DNA of 20,285 nucleotides from Desulfobulbus sp. GTDB taxonomy: Bacteria > Desulfobacterota > Desulfobulbia > Desulfobulbales > Desulfobulbaceae. The notes below the pieces were generated by a model that searched no databases, was not told where the DNA came from, and saw only the letters and a program-made list of their open reading frames with translations. Each line of letters opens with the position of its first letter. Position 1 is the stretch's first letter. Position numbers and translations under genes: made by a program. Location: contig JAUVLX010000022.1 in assembly GCA_030600525.1 (NCBI GenBank), positions 1-20,285 on the forward strand. Direction: 5' to 3'. Shown in pieces: positions 6,207 through 15,086 of the stretch.

Positions 6207-7031
6207 ATGGACACAGAGTATCAGAATATCCCTGTTGAGCAGGTAAGGGAGATGATAAGCTCGCATCATGAGAATAGCTTTGTTCTGGTCGATGTGCGCC
6301 AGGTAAATGAATATCAAAACAGGCATATTCCTGGGGCAACCTTGATACCGTTGGCGGAACTGGTCCAGAGAGAAGTAGAGTTACCTGTGGACAGGTCGCT
6401 TATTTTTTATTGTCACTCCGGGAAACGTTCTCAGGCTGCAGCAACGTTGGTAGGTGCCAGCCGTAGTAACCAAAAAAATGACCTCTATAATATGGTTGGG
6501 GGGATACTGGCATGGAATGGTATGGTGCTTTCCGGGGTTCCTGATCTTAAAACTTTTATCGAAGCCGGAAGTATCGGTCAGGTTTTTCATCAGGCTTTGG
6601 AGCTGGAACGCGGGGCAGAGCGGTTTTACAGGTTGCTGCATGGCCAGATTGCGGAGGAGAGGCTTAAAAAACCTCTGGAAACCCTGGCTCGGGCTGAAGA
6701 GGGGCATGCACGAATGCTGTATTGCAACTGGGTTGCTTTAGAAGAGGGGATTGCTCCTTTTGAAGAGGTCTACAGTCAGCTCTCCGGTGATATTGTAGAG
6801 GGAAATCAGGACATAGGGGCTTTATTGCACTTTTTTGAAGCAAATATGGAACGTCCTTGTCTGACTGCTATGGAAATGGCTCTACAGATTGAATGTATGG
6901 CCTATGATATGTACCGTAGCCTTGCCCATAAATTCAGTGGCAATCCATTGGCAACGGTTTTTCTGGAAATTGCCCAGTCAGAAAAGAGCCATATCCAGAT
7001 CGCTGCCGATGCCATTGCCCTTTGTCCGTAA
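6207..7031 (+). CDS. Rhodanese / ferritin-like (rubrerythrin-type) fusion protein
   Basis: This 274 aa fusion has an N-terminal rhodanese domain (about 1-112) with the active-site loop C69-H-S-G-K-R-S, which would carry a persulfide, and the family signature IPGATLIPLAEL at 41-52. The C-terminal half (about 120-274) is a four-helix ferritin-like domain with all expected di-iron ligands: E134, E164xxH167, E229 and E259xxH262. Known families of this design are soluble and cytosolic. They are often linked to sulfane-sulfur handling or to oxygen and peroxide defence in anaerobes; which applies here cannot be told from sequence. There is no signal peptide and no rubredoxin-type Cys4 site, so an outside electron donor would be needed for peroxidase activity. 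The next gene begins 99 bp later on the same strand and may be co-transcribed. Confidence 0.9.
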   Translation: MDTEYQNIPVEQVREMISSHHENSFVLVDVRQVNEYQNRHIPGATLIPLAELVQREVELPVDRSLIFYCHSGKRSQAAATLVGASRSNQKNDLYNMVGGILAWNGMVLSGVPDLKTFIEAGSIGQVFHQALELERGAERFYRLLHGQIAEERLKKPLETLARAEEGHARMLYCNWVALEEGIAPFEEVYSQLSGDIVEGNQDIGALLHFFEANMERPCLTAMEMALQIECMAYDMYRSLAHKFSGNPLATVFLEIAQSEKSHIQIAADAIALCP

Positions 7032-7072
7032 CTGCAAACAGTTACAGGTCGAAGGTAAGGTGAGGTTATTTG

Positions 7073-7082
7073 CTGAATAGTT
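7073..7082 (+). repeat. CTGAATAGTT repeat upstream of ligase paralog 1
   Basis: CTGAATAGTT occurs here as part of TTGCTGAATAGTT (7070-7082), 48 bp before the paralog 1 start. The same 13-mer occurs at 9661-9673, and the 10-mer again at 9711-9720, both before paralog 2. A shared control element or a relic of the gene duplication are both possible. Confidence 0.3.
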
Positions 7083-7130
7083 GTTTTTTTTAAATGAGAT
7101 GACCATTTCATATGGGAGTTGGAGACGTAA

Positions 7131-9542
7131 ATGAGCTTATCAATTGATTTTAGTGGGATTACGCAGATAATGGAAACTGCGGTGAACGATGGTAGATATT
7201 TTCTCTATGAATATGAAGTGTATTCTCTGCTTGCCCTTTCCGGGGCAGAAACACCTCCCAAGTCAATGTTTATTCCACGTGGCTCCAAGCTGTCGGAGCA
7301 ATCATTGACATCACTCCCCGGTGATCGGGTGGTACTAAAGATTGTCTCTCCTACAATCATCCACAAAACCGAGGTGGGTGGAGTCAAGATTGTTGCTAAC
7401 CATGCCGATCGGATTCGGTCAGGTATGCGGCGGATGCTGTACGAAGTGCCGGAGGCGTACAGCCTCTGGCTTGAAAGGCATCGGGAAGCAACCCCGACAG
7501 CCTATCAGAATTTGCGGGGGGAGGCTTTGGAGGCTGCCATTCGAAAGGATCTCTCCGGTGTCTTACAGGTACAGTTTATGCCTCCCGACTCCAGTACCTT
7601 TGGTAATGAATTGATCGTCGGCCTGCGTCACACCCGCGAGTTTGGGATGGTGATCAGTGCTGGACTTGGTGGTACAGATACTGAGTTGTATGCCGAACGC
7701 TTCAGAAAGGGGCAGGCCATTGTTGCCTCGTCCACCTCTCTGACCGACGGACATGGTTTTTTTGAGATATTTCGTACTACCATTGCCTATAAAAAACTGG
7801 CAGGCCTGACCCGAGGTCAGCGGCGGGTGGTAACCGATGAACAGTTGATAGAATGTTTTGCCTCGTTTATTGAAATCGCCAACTCTTATTCTCCAGACAA
7901 TCCACAATCCCCCTTTATTATTGAAGAGTTGGAAATAAACCCTTTTGCTTTTACCGATTACCTTATGGTACCGCTGGATGGCATGTGCCGCTTTGCACCC
8001 CAGCAAGCAAGTGTGCAGTCAAGACCAGTGAAAAAGATAGACAACCTGCTGCATCCAAAGTCAATAGCCATTGTCGGTGTCAGTGCAACCCGCAAAAATT
8101 TTGGTCGGATAATTCTGGAAAATATCATAGGGGAAGGGTATCCCAGGGAAAATTTGCTTGTGATCCGGCCCGGTGAACAACAGATTGAAGGGGTGAACAG
8201 TATCGCTGATCTGGACGGGCTGCAGGAACCGGTTGATTTGCTTATTGTCGCTGTGGGTGCTGAGCAGTTACCGGAGCTTATTGAAAGGGTTATTACCCTT
8301 GGCTGTGCCCACAGTGTCATGCTCATTGCAGGTGGCCTGGGGGAGACAGCTGCCAGCCGCGAGCGGGCAGAAGGTGTGATTAAACAGATTAACCAGGCCC
8401 ATGTAGCACCTGATGGCGGGCCGGTGTTCCTTGGGGCCAACTGTATGGGCGTCATCTCCCGGCCAGGAGTCTATGATACCTGGTTTATTCCAAGGGAAAA
8501 ACTGCCCCTCCATACTGCGACAAAGGTGCAGCGAGCCGCATTTATCAGCCAGAGTGGTGCCTTTATGCTGCATCGCAGCCACCAGTGTCCGGAACTGCAT
8601 CCTGCTTATATGATCTCTATGGGTAACCAGACTGATCTTACCTTGGGAGATATGCTGCATTATTTCAAGGATTCTTCAGCGGTTGATGTTATTGCCGTGT
8701 ATGCCGAAGGGTTTAACGATATGGACGGACTTGCCTTTTGCGAGGCCGTGCGCAGTGCGGTCTTTGCCGGTAAAGTTGTGATTTTTTATAAGGCCGGTCG
8801 AACCCCAGAGGGAAAGGCCGCTACCAGCGGTCACACTGCATCGCTTGCCGGTGATTACATGGTGTGTGAGAGTTGTGTCCGCCAGGCTGGGGCCATTGTA
8901 GCAAGAACTTTTTCCGAGTTTCAGGATCTCTTTTTTCTGGCAGAGCGACTGCACGGATGCAACATCCATGGGAATCGGTTGGCCGCAGTCAGTGGTGCAG
9001 GGTTTGAGGCCGTAGGCATGGCTGATTCCCTGACCTCCGATGATTTTCATATGCAGCTTGCCGATTTTAATGATCAATCCGTTAAAAGGGTGCAAGCCCT
9101 GTTGGAGACCAAGCATCTAGAGTCCCTGGTGAGTGTTGTTAATCCCTTGGATATTAATCCCACTGCTGATGACGAAGTCCATGCCGGAGTAGCCGAGATT
9201 TTGCTTGAAGACCCCAATGTTGATGCACTGGTGATTAGCTTGGACCCCCTCTCTCCTGCCATGAGGACCCTTCAGGATCCTGAAAACACGAATTACGACA
9301 TGAATGCCAGCGACAGCATCAAGAACAGGTTGGTAGCACTTTGTGAAAAAGCAGACAAACCTGTCGTCACTGTTGTCGACGGAGGGGCATTGTACCAGCC
9401 TCTGCGACAGGCATTAATTGACCTCAATATCCCTGTTTTTTCAGTATGCGACAGGGCTGTAAAGGCATTGTCGTTGTATATGCAGGGCCGTCTGGCGGCT
9501 GATTCCATTTGCGCGGCCAAGGGGATTGATGCATGGAATTGA
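7131..9542 (+). CDS. ADP-forming acyl-CoA (acetyl-CoA) ligase, fused beta-alpha, paralog 1
   Basis: This enzyme would convert acyl-CoA, ADP and phosphate to the free acid, CoA and ATP, or the reverse. The N-terminal part (about 20-290) is the ATP-grasp beta region, with KIVSPTIIHKTEVGGV at 70-85 holding H78, the position of the second phospho-histidine described in archaeal enzymes, and the GLGGTDTELYAE stretch near 178-189. The CoA-binding part starts at LLHPKSIAIVGVS (306-318). Ligase-type segments GANCMGV (435-441) and FISQSGAF (471-478) follow, then SGHTASLAG with the catalytic H568. The beta-first order differs from the alpha-beta fusions of protists and from E. coli-type Pat/YfiQ proteins. 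GGAG lies 9 nt before the ATG. The acyl substrate (acetate, propionate or other) cannot be read from the sequence. Confidence 0.9.
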   Translation: MSLSIDFSGITQIMETAVNDGRYFLYEYEVYSLLALSGAETPPKSMFIPRGSKLSEQSLTSLPGDRVVLKIVSPTIIHKTEVGGVKIVANHADRIRSGMRRMLYEVPEAYSLWLERHREATPTAYQNLRGEALEAAIRKDLSGVLQVQFMPPDSSTFGNELIVGLRHTREFGMVISAGLGGTDTELYAERFRKGQAIVASSTSLTDGHGFFEIFRTTIAYKKLAGLTRGQRRVVTDEQLIECFASFIEIANSYSPDNPQSPFIIEELEINPFAFTDYLMVPLDGMCRFAPQQASVQSRPVKKIDNLLHPKSIAIVGVSATRKNFGRIILENIIGEGYPRENLLVIRPGEQQIEGVNSIADLDGLQEPVDLLIVAVGAEQLPELIERVITLGCAHSVMLIAGGLGETAASRERAEGVIKQINQAHVAPDGGPVFLGANCMGVISRPGVYDTWFIPREKLPLHTATKVQRAAFISQSGAFMLHRSHQCPELHPAYMISMGNQTDLTLGDMLHYFKDSSAVDVIAVYAEGFNDMDGLAFCEAVRSAVFAGKVVIFYKAGRTPEGKAATSGHTASLAGDYMVCESCVRQAGAIVARTFSEFQDLFFLAERLHGCNIHGNRLAAVSGAGFEAVGMADSLTSDDFHMQLADFNDQSVKRVQALLETKHLESLVSVVNPLDINPTADDEVHAGVAEILLEDPNVDALVISLDPLSPAMRTLQDPENTNYDMNASDSIKNRLVALCEKADKPVVTVVDGGALYQPLRQALIDLNIPVFSVCDRAVKALSLYMQGRLAADSICAAKGIDAWN

Positions 9543-9609
9543 TCAAAATGGTGTCTATTCAGCACCACTCCGCGGAGTCTGCGCTTACCTCTGCGCACGA
9601 TCAACCTAG

Positions 9610-9633
9610 AAAGCATAGGCATACTATAGCTTT
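9610..9633 (+). terminator. Weak hairpin after ligase paralog 1
   Basis: AAAGCATAG (9610-9618) pairs with CTATAGCTTT (9624-9633) with one bulged base and a 5-nt loop, followed by one more T. The stem is AT-rich and the U tract is short, so it would be an inefficient terminator at best. It may only attenuate transcription between the two ligase genes. The rest of 9543-9808 holds a perfect palindrome, ACTCCGCGGAGT, at 9567-9578 and the CTGAATAGTT copies. Confidence 0.3.
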
Positions 9634-9663
9634 TCAGGTTGCTTATGCACATCCAAAGCATTG

Positions 9664-9720
9664 CTGAATAGTTTTAGCTCAAAGTAACACGATGATTTTC
9701 TCTCTCTTATCTGAATAGTT
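9664..9720 (+). repeat. Two CTGAATAGTT copies upstream of ligase paralog 2
   Basis: Copies lie at 9664-9673 and 9711-9720, 47 bp apart, about 90-145 bp before the start of paralog 2. See the copy at 7073-7082. No clear promoter hexamers could be assigned around them. Confidence 0.3.
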
Positions 9721-9808
9721 TGAAAAAATGAGAGGGTAGGCCGAGGTGCCCAAAGTGGGAATCCTCTGAAGCTACATTACTTCTTTATTGCATAAATAAA
9801 TTGCTTCT

Positions 9809-12205
9809 ATGAATATACATGACCGTCTTCTTCAAATTCAGACCAGTGTGGATTGCAAACAGCTGGAACAGATTTTGGCACGAGCAGCAGAAGCGGGGAG
9901 AAACTCGCTTTTCGAACATGAAGCCTATGCATTTTTATCTGCGTTAGGATCGGAAACCGTTCCCCGCTGCACCTTGCTGCTTGCAGGTGGGAAACCAGGG
10001 GACGAACAATTGCAGCAGTACCCGGGTTCTTCGGTAGTTATGAAAATAGTGTCTCCTACCATCGTCCATAAAACCGAAGTGGGAGGGGTCCGTGTTGTAG
10101 CCAATGATCCCGATACTATCCGTTCTACCTGGCGTAGAATGCTCTATGAAGTGCCTGGAAAATATAAGAGGCTCATGGAAAGCAGGGAAGTGCCAGTTCC
10201 TGTTTCCTATAAAGGGTTGCATGGAGATGCACTTTTAGAGGCCATTGCCACCGATATCCAGGGGGTATTACTCATAGAGTTCATGCCGCCGGATTCAGAG
10301 GCCTTTGGCAACGAGTTAATCGTCGGCCTGCGCAATACCAGAGAGTTCGGGATGATGCTCAGTGCCGGACTAGGTGGAACTGACACTGAACTCTACGCCA
10401 CTTTTTTCCGCAAGAACAAGGCCATTGTGACCGCTGCTACCCATTCCATGAGCGGATTGGAATTTTTTAAGCTGTTTCGGCAGACGGTCTCCTACCAGAA
10501 ACTTATCGGGCTTACCCGCGGGCAGAAGCGTATTGTCACCGACGAGCAGCTTGTGGAATGTTTTTCCGCCATGATAGAGGTGGGAAATCATTTTTCATCA
10601 TCTAATGCTGATGCTCTGTTTCACGTTAGTGAATTTGAAGTCAACCCCTTTGCCTTTACTGATTTTCGTATGGTCCCCTTGGATGGCCTACTTAATTTCA
10701 ACGTGCCTGAGCAGGTAGCTCCAGAGCGGCCCGTAGAAAATATCAATAACCTTTTACACCCCAAATCAATAGGTATCATTGGTGTGTCTTCGAGACGGGT
10801 GAATTTCGGGAAGGTGATTCTGCGTAATATCCTGCAGGCTGGGTTTGATCCGCAGCAACTGCTCATTATCCAACCCGATGAACAGAGTATCGACAATATA
10901 CGATGTATACCAGATCTTGCAGCGCTGGAGACGCCTCTGGATTTACTGGTGGTTGCCATTGGTTCTGAACATGTTCCGGATTTAATCGATAGGGTCATTG
11001 AAACCAATTGTGCAAAGAGCGTATTGCTGATTCCAGGCGGGCTTGGTGAGACGGAAGAGAGTAAACAACGCGCTGAAAAGCTGCGCCTTGCTATCCATGC
11101 CTCGCGAAAGACTGCGTCAAAAGGACCAATTATCCTCGGGGCCAATTCCATGGGCGTTATCTCTCACCCAGGGAGCTATGATACCTGGTTTTTACCTGAA
11201 GATAAGCTTGCAAAGCAAAAGGAGGGTGGTAGGCAACGTATAGCCTTTATAAGCCAGAGCGGTGCCTTTATGGGAACCCGGATGAGTCGTTTTCCTGATT
11301 TAAACCCTCAATATCTTGTTTCCATCGGTAATCAGACCGATCTTACCCTGGGCGATTTTATGGAGTATTTCAGCCGGGCTGATAATATTGATGTGATCGG
11401 TGTGTATGCAGAAGGGTTCAATGACTTGGATGGGGATGTTTTTTCCAGGGCAGTTCGTGAGGCTGTCAAGGCGGGGAAGGATGTTGTTTTTTATAAAGCA
11501 GGGAGAACCCCGGAAGGACAATTGGCAACATCAGGCCATACTGCCTCTCTTGCAGGTGATTACGTGGTGTGCGAGGCCTGTTTACGCCAAGCAGGCGCTG
11601 TTGTGGCGCAGACAATAGATCAATTTGCCGATTTACTAAATCTGGCGGCGCAACTCAACGGAGTCAGGGTGCCGGGGAAACGCATTGCCGGCTTTTCCAG
11701 CGCCGGATTTGAAGCGGTGGGCCTGGCAGACTACATCCATACAGACGATTATTCTATGGAGCTAGCAGCGTTTTCAGAAGAAACGGTTACGACGCTCAGT
11801 GCGTTGATGAAGGATAATCGGCTTGATAAACTGGTGACCGTGCAGAATCCACTGGACATCAATCCCGGGGCTGATGACCGGGTTTTTGCCGAAGTTGTTC
11901 GGATTTTAGCTGAGGATGATGCTGTGGACGGAGTTATAGCAGGCCTTATTCCCATTACTCCGGCCATGCATTCCCTGTCAGACGGCAGTGATGCCTACCG
12001 GGAGGGAATCTACTATCACATCAGTAGCCTTAAGGAGGGTTTACAGAAACCTCTGGTGTTGGTTGTTGATGGCGGTAGTGTCTTTAACCCCTTTGTAGAG
12101 GATCTGGAAGCTTTAGGGTATCCTGTTTTTCGCAGTATTGACCGGGCTGTTATGGCACTGGCCCTGTATGTAGAAGCTCGGCTTGACAGGAAGAAACTGT
12201 TGTAA
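9809..12205 (+). CDS. ADP-forming acyl-CoA (acetyl-CoA) ligase, fused beta-alpha, paralog 2
   Basis: This 798 aa protein has the same domain order as its upstream neighbour: ATP-grasp region (about 30-300) with H87 in IVSPTIVHKTEVGG, CoA-binding domain from LLHPKSIGIIGVS (315-327), ligase segments GANSMGV and FISQSGAF, and catalytic H577 in SGHTASLAG. Over paralog 1 residues 157-252 roughly two thirds of positions are identical by eye, so the pair arose by tandem duplication. The last quarter is more diverged. All key residues are kept, so both copies are probably active and may differ in acyl-CoA preference. No ribosome-binding site is evident before ATG 9809, which may mean lower or coupled translation. 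A 266-bp gap separates the two genes, so this copy could have its own promoter. A terminator-like hairpin follows at 12225. Confidence 0.9.
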   Translation: MNIHDRLLQIQTSVDCKQLEQILARAAEAGRNSLFEHEAYAFLSALGSETVPRCTLLLAGGKPGDEQLQQYPGSSVVMKIVSPTIVHKTEVGGVRVVANDPDTIRSTWRRMLYEVPGKYKRLMESREVPVPVSYKGLHGDALLEAIATDIQGVLLIEFMPPDSEAFGNELIVGLRNTREFGMMLSAGLGGTDTELYATFFRKNKAIVTAATHSMSGLEFFKLFRQTVSYQKLIGLTRGQKRIVTDEQLVECFSAMIEVGNHFSSSNADALFHVSEFEVNPFAFTDFRMVPLDGLLNFNVPEQVAPERPVENINNLLHPKSIGIIGVSSRRVNFGKVILRNILQAGFDPQQLLIIQPDEQSIDNIRCIPDLAALETPLDLLVVAIGSEHVPDLIDRVIETNCAKSVLLIPGGLGETEESKQRAEKLRLAIHASRKTASKGPIILGANSMGVISHPGSYDTWFLPEDKLAKQKEGGRQRIAFISQSGAFMGTRMSRFPDLNPQYLVSIGNQTDLTLGDFMEYFSRADNIDVIGVYAEGFNDLDGDVFSRAVREAVKAGKDVVFYKAGRTPEGQLATSGHTASLAGDYVVCEACLRQAGAVVAQTIDQFADLLNLAAQLNGVRVPGKRIAGFSSAGFEAVGLADYIHTDDYSMELAAFSEETVTTLSALMKDNRLDKLVTVQNPLDINPGADDRVFAEVVRILAEDDAVDGVIAGLIPITPAMHSLSDGSDAYREGIYYHISSLKEGLQKPLVLVVDGGSVFNPFVEDLEALGYPVFRSIDRAVMALALYVEARLDRKKLL

Positions 12206-12224
12206 AAAAACTTTTTTTATGGAG

Positions 12225-12266
12225 CCCTCCAGTCGTTTAGTTGCAGGACATGGAGGGGGAGTTTTT
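12225..12266. terminator. Terminator between convergent ligase 2 and selB
   Basis: CCCTCCAGTC (12225-12234) pairs with GAC-A-TGGAGGG (12247-12257), with one bulged A and a 12-nt loop. GGAG and TTTTT (12262-12266) follow on the plus strand. On the minus strand the same stem is followed within about 14 nt by another T run (complement of 12204-12210). It can thus serve both convergent genes. Confidence 0.65.
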
Positions 12267-12305
12267 CGAGCTGCAGTTGCGGATGAAAGGTTATTTTTCT
12301 CTTGA

Positions 12306-14231
12306 TTATGATTTACGGAGTACCCGCTTGTCACCCACCCGGATGGTGAGTTTGATCTTGTCAAAGTATTCGAGCAGGGGGATGGAGAATTTTCTTGTTA
12401 ATCCTGTGAGCTGCTTAAAGCGAGGTGCATCAATCTCACCTTCCTTTCGTATATAGTCTGCAAGTTCCTGTCCCAGTTTTTCCACAGCATCAGGATTGAA
12501 GAATAATGACTCGTTGACTTTGATAAGTTTCTGCTGCTTAAGCAGTAGGTCAAAAACCTGCATAATCTGCTGGGGGGGGAACTCATCAAATGTTGCCAGC
12601 ACATCTTTGAGGATGGGCGGTGTCAGGCCTGATTTTTGATAGATGGACCCTATCTTTTGCTGCATTTCCTGCTCGTCAACTTGCAGAGTTACGGTGTGCC
12701 CGGCCAGTTTGATCTCGGCTCCTGCCTGTTCAATTTCTCCTTTGCGGGTCATGTTTGTCAATGCATATTGGAGGAATTTAGCGTCAACCGGTGGCTTGAG
12801 TTGAGAACGAAGTTCTTCCTTGGAAAGTCCAGATTTGAGCGGGTTTTCCTGATGGTAGTGTTTGAGGTAATCGGTTACTTGCTGCTTGAGCAGGGCAAAA
12901 ACAGGAGCCGATACCAGGCGCTGGGTTTCCGACTCAACCACCATGATCTGGCCACTGCTTATGGGTTGTTGGGTTAATTTTTTGAATTTTTTGCCAAAAA
13001 TACCGAGTCGAACGGTTAAGGTATCAGCAGTTATGCCTGTACGGCCGCTTTCATCAAGAAAAAGCAGCATTTTCTCCACATCATTGCTGCCATTCATAGT
13101 GGAAAAGGCTTGCCGGTTATACTCCCGGTGTTTATCCCCACTCCGCTTTCGTTTTCGTGGTGCCGAGTTGAGGATGGAACCTCCGCCAATGGTGGTCATA
13201 GGAGAATAGCTCCTGATAACAAAGGTGTCACCAGGCCAGACTGCCACCGGTTCCTGCAAAATGAGCTGCGCATTGGCATCAGACCCAGGAGAGAGGCGAT
13301 CTTCATCAAGCAACAGGACCCTGCCGATGATTTCCCGTGTTCCCACATGCACCCGCACCTGGGCACGATTTTTCAAATCTTTGCTAATGGTAGCCAGGTA
13401 GTGAAGTTTTACATCCAGGAGGGTTGAATCTGCCAGGGATCCTGGTGTGGCGGCAACATCTCCCCTGTTTATTTGCTCCTTCTCTATCCCCTGCAGGTTG
13501 ATTGCCGTACGATGACCAGCTTCAACCAGTTCGACTTCCTCTCCATGGACCTGGATGCCGCGTATTTTGGCGTTGAGTCCTCCCGGATAAAACATGATCT
13601 CGTCCCCAAGGCTCACTCTTCCGGAAAGAGAGGTGCCAGTGATGACCGTGCCAAAGCCTTTCATGCTGAAAACACGGTCCACCGCCATTCTGAATGGACC
13701 GAATTCTTCTTGGAAATCAAGAGCACGAATACTTTCATCCAGTAATGTAATTACATCGTTTATACCATCTCCGGTAATCGAGGAAACCGGTATGATCGGT
13801 GCCTCTTCGAGAAAGCTGTCGATAAAAAAATCTCGTAGTTCTTCTTCAACCATTTCCAGCCAGTCAGGCTCCACCATGTCTTTTTTAGTAAGGATGATGA
13901 TACCGTTGCGGACGCCTAGAAGTCGGCAGATATCGAAATGTTCCTTTGTCTGCGGCATGATCCCTTCATCAGCAGCAATGATAAAGGCGACCATATCCAT
14001 CCCAGCTGCGCCGGCTACCATATTGCGAATGAATTTTTCGTGGCCTGGAACATCAACAATACCTAGTCGGTGACCGCAGGGAAGATCAAGGTGAGCAAAT
14101 CCCAGTTCTATGGTTATGCCGCGTTGTTTTTCTTCTTTGAGTCGATCAGTATCTGTTCCGGTGAGGGCCTTAATAAGGCTTGTCTTTCCATGGTCGACAT
14201 GTCCGGCTGTCCCGAGTACGATTTCACGCAT
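12306..14231 (-). CDS. selB: Selenocysteine-specific elongation factor SelB
   Basis: SelB brings selenocysteinyl-tRNA to UGA codons marked by an mRNA SECIS hairpin. The N-terminal GTPase has G1 GHVDHGKT (10-17), the RGIT switch (37-40), G3 DVPGH (60-64) and G4 TKKD (115-118). The second-domain signature KGFGTVITGT is present. The C-terminal part (about 380-641) has no GTPase motifs and matches in size and helical character the winged-helix repeats that bind SECIS RNA. At 641 aa it is close to the 614 aa E. coli protein. No selA, selD or selC is in the window, and no selenoprotein gene was recognised. It lies downstream of the MBL-fold gene on the same strand but is separated from it by a strong terminator, so it probably has its own promoter within 14232-14350. 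No strong ribosome-binding site precedes the ATG. Confidence 0.95.
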   Translation of the reverse strand: MREIVLGTAGHVDHGKTSLIKALTGTDTDRLKEEKQRGITIELGFAHLDLPCGHRLGIVDVPGHEKFIRNMVAGAAGMDMVAFIIAADEGIMPQTKEHFDICRLLGVRNGIIILTKKDMVEPDWLEMVEEELRDFFIDSFLEEAPIIPVSSITGDGINDVITLLDESIRALDFQEEFGPFRMAVDRVFSMKGFGTVITGTSLSGRVSLGDEIMFYPGGLNAKIRGIQVHGEEVELVEAGHRTAINLQGIEKEQINRGDVAATPGSLADSTLLDVKLHYLATISKDLKNRAQVRVHVGTREIIGRVLLLDEDRLSPGSDANAQLILQEPVAVWPGDTFVIRSYSPMTTIGGGSILNSAPRKRKRSGDKHREYNRQAFSTMNGSNDVEKMLLFLDESGRTGITADTLTVRLGIFGKKFKKLTQQPISSGQIMVVESETQRLVSAPVFALLKQQVTDYLKHYHQENPLKSGLSKEELRSQLKPPVDAKFLQYALTNMTRKGEIEQAGAEIKLAGHTVTLQVDEQEMQQKIGSIYQKSGLTPPILKDVLATFDEFPPQQIMQVFDLLLKQQKLIKVNESLFFNPDAVEKLGQELADYIRKEGEIDAPRFKQLTGLTRKFSIPLLEYFDKIKLTIRVGDKRVLRKS

Positions 14232-14351
14232 AATTGTTGAATAGAGGTATGAGGTTGCTGGTGTGGTCCGTATAGCTCAACGTGGCCTCAAGTAGCAGGC
14301 TGTCTTACTCTTTTACCAGAATATGGATAAAGAAGAAATTGGTTGAAGGCA

Positions 14352-14377
14352 AAAACGTCCCATGTAAGGGACGTTTT
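14352..14377 (-). terminator. Rho-independent terminator of the MBL-fold gene
   Basis: AAAACGTCCC (14352-14361) and GGGACGTTTT (14368-14377) form a perfect 10-bp stem with a 6-nt loop. Read on the minus strand it ends in a T run, 58 bp after the MBL gene stop. It isolates the MBL gene from selB. Confidence 0.85.
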
Positions 14378-14435
14378 CTCCAGCTGCAGGATGACATAAC
14401 AGAAGTGCCAGATTAAAAATAGCTACTGTTGGACA

Positions 14436-15062
14436 CTAAAAATAAGGGTTGGAACGTGATTCTTTTTCAATGGTTGACTTAGAACCACCATATCCGTGTC
14501 CAGGCCAGACAATGGTTTCAGGCGGCAGGGTCAGCAGTCTGGTTTTTATGGATTTGCTCAGTTCGACCATGGAGCAGCGTGGAAAGTCTGTACGTCCTAC
14601 TCCGCCCACAAAAAGGGTATCCCCGGTAAAGAGATGGGGAGCGCAGTAGAGGCAGACGCCTCCAGGAGAGTGACCAGGCGTATGGATGACTTCAAACTCT
14701 TCCTTGCCGATTACTATTTTGTTACCATCTGCGATGAGAACATCGGTCGGAGGTGATTCGGGCAGTCCCAAAGAAGAAAAATGTCGTTTAATATCTGGTT
14801 CGCCAAAGTATTCAACATCTGCAGCGTGCATGAGGATTTGTGCGCCGGTTGCTTCTTTGATAGGCCCGTTACCACATACATGGTCAGGGTGACCGTGGGT
14901 ATTGATAATGTATTTCACCTGCAGGTCGTTTTGCTTGCAGTAATTAAGAATTTTGTCCTCATCTCCACCAGGGTCAATAACGGCTGCCGTTTTCGTTTTT
15001 TCACAGGAAACGACATAAGCGCAGACACCCATCATGCCCACTGTAAGTTGTTGAACAAGCAT
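14436..15062 (-). CDS. MBL-fold metallo-hydrolase, glyoxalase II-like
   Basis: This 208 aa protein is a single metallo-beta-lactamase domain. The metal ligands are all present: HGHPDH at 56-61 (H56, H58, D60, H61), H131 in HTPGHSPGG, D148 in FTGDTLF and H189 in PGHGYGG. These proteins hydrolyse thioesters or other small substrates, typically with two Zn or Fe ions; the exact substrate is not predictable, and hydroxyacylglutathione hydrolase-like is only a family label. The size lacks the long C-terminal substrate domain of true glyoxalase II. ATG 15062 is chosen because GGGAG lies 9 nt upstream; an in-frame TTG at 15068 is too close to that site. No signal peptide is seen, so it is cytosolic. 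It follows the Mrp gene after 210 bp that hold element D and a hairpin, so co-transcription is uncertain. Confidence 0.9.
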   Translation of the reverse strand: MLVQQLTVGMMGVCAYVVSCEKTKTAAVIDPGGDEDKILNYCKQNDLQVKYIINTHGHPDHVCGNGPIKEATGAQILMHAADVEYFGEPDIKRHFSSLGLPESPPTDVLIADGNKIVIGKEEFEVIHTPGHSPGGVCLYCAPHLFTGDTLFVGGVGRTDFPRCSMVELSKSIKTRLLTLPPETIVWPGHGYGGSKSTIEKESRSNPYF

Positions 15063-15086
15063 AAACAAAGGCTCCCTTAAAAGTAA

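Noticed and set aside
14232..14351. tRNA-Sec gene (selC) near selB
   Set aside because: No cloverleaf, TTC arm or acceptor pairing could be found in this or the other gaps.
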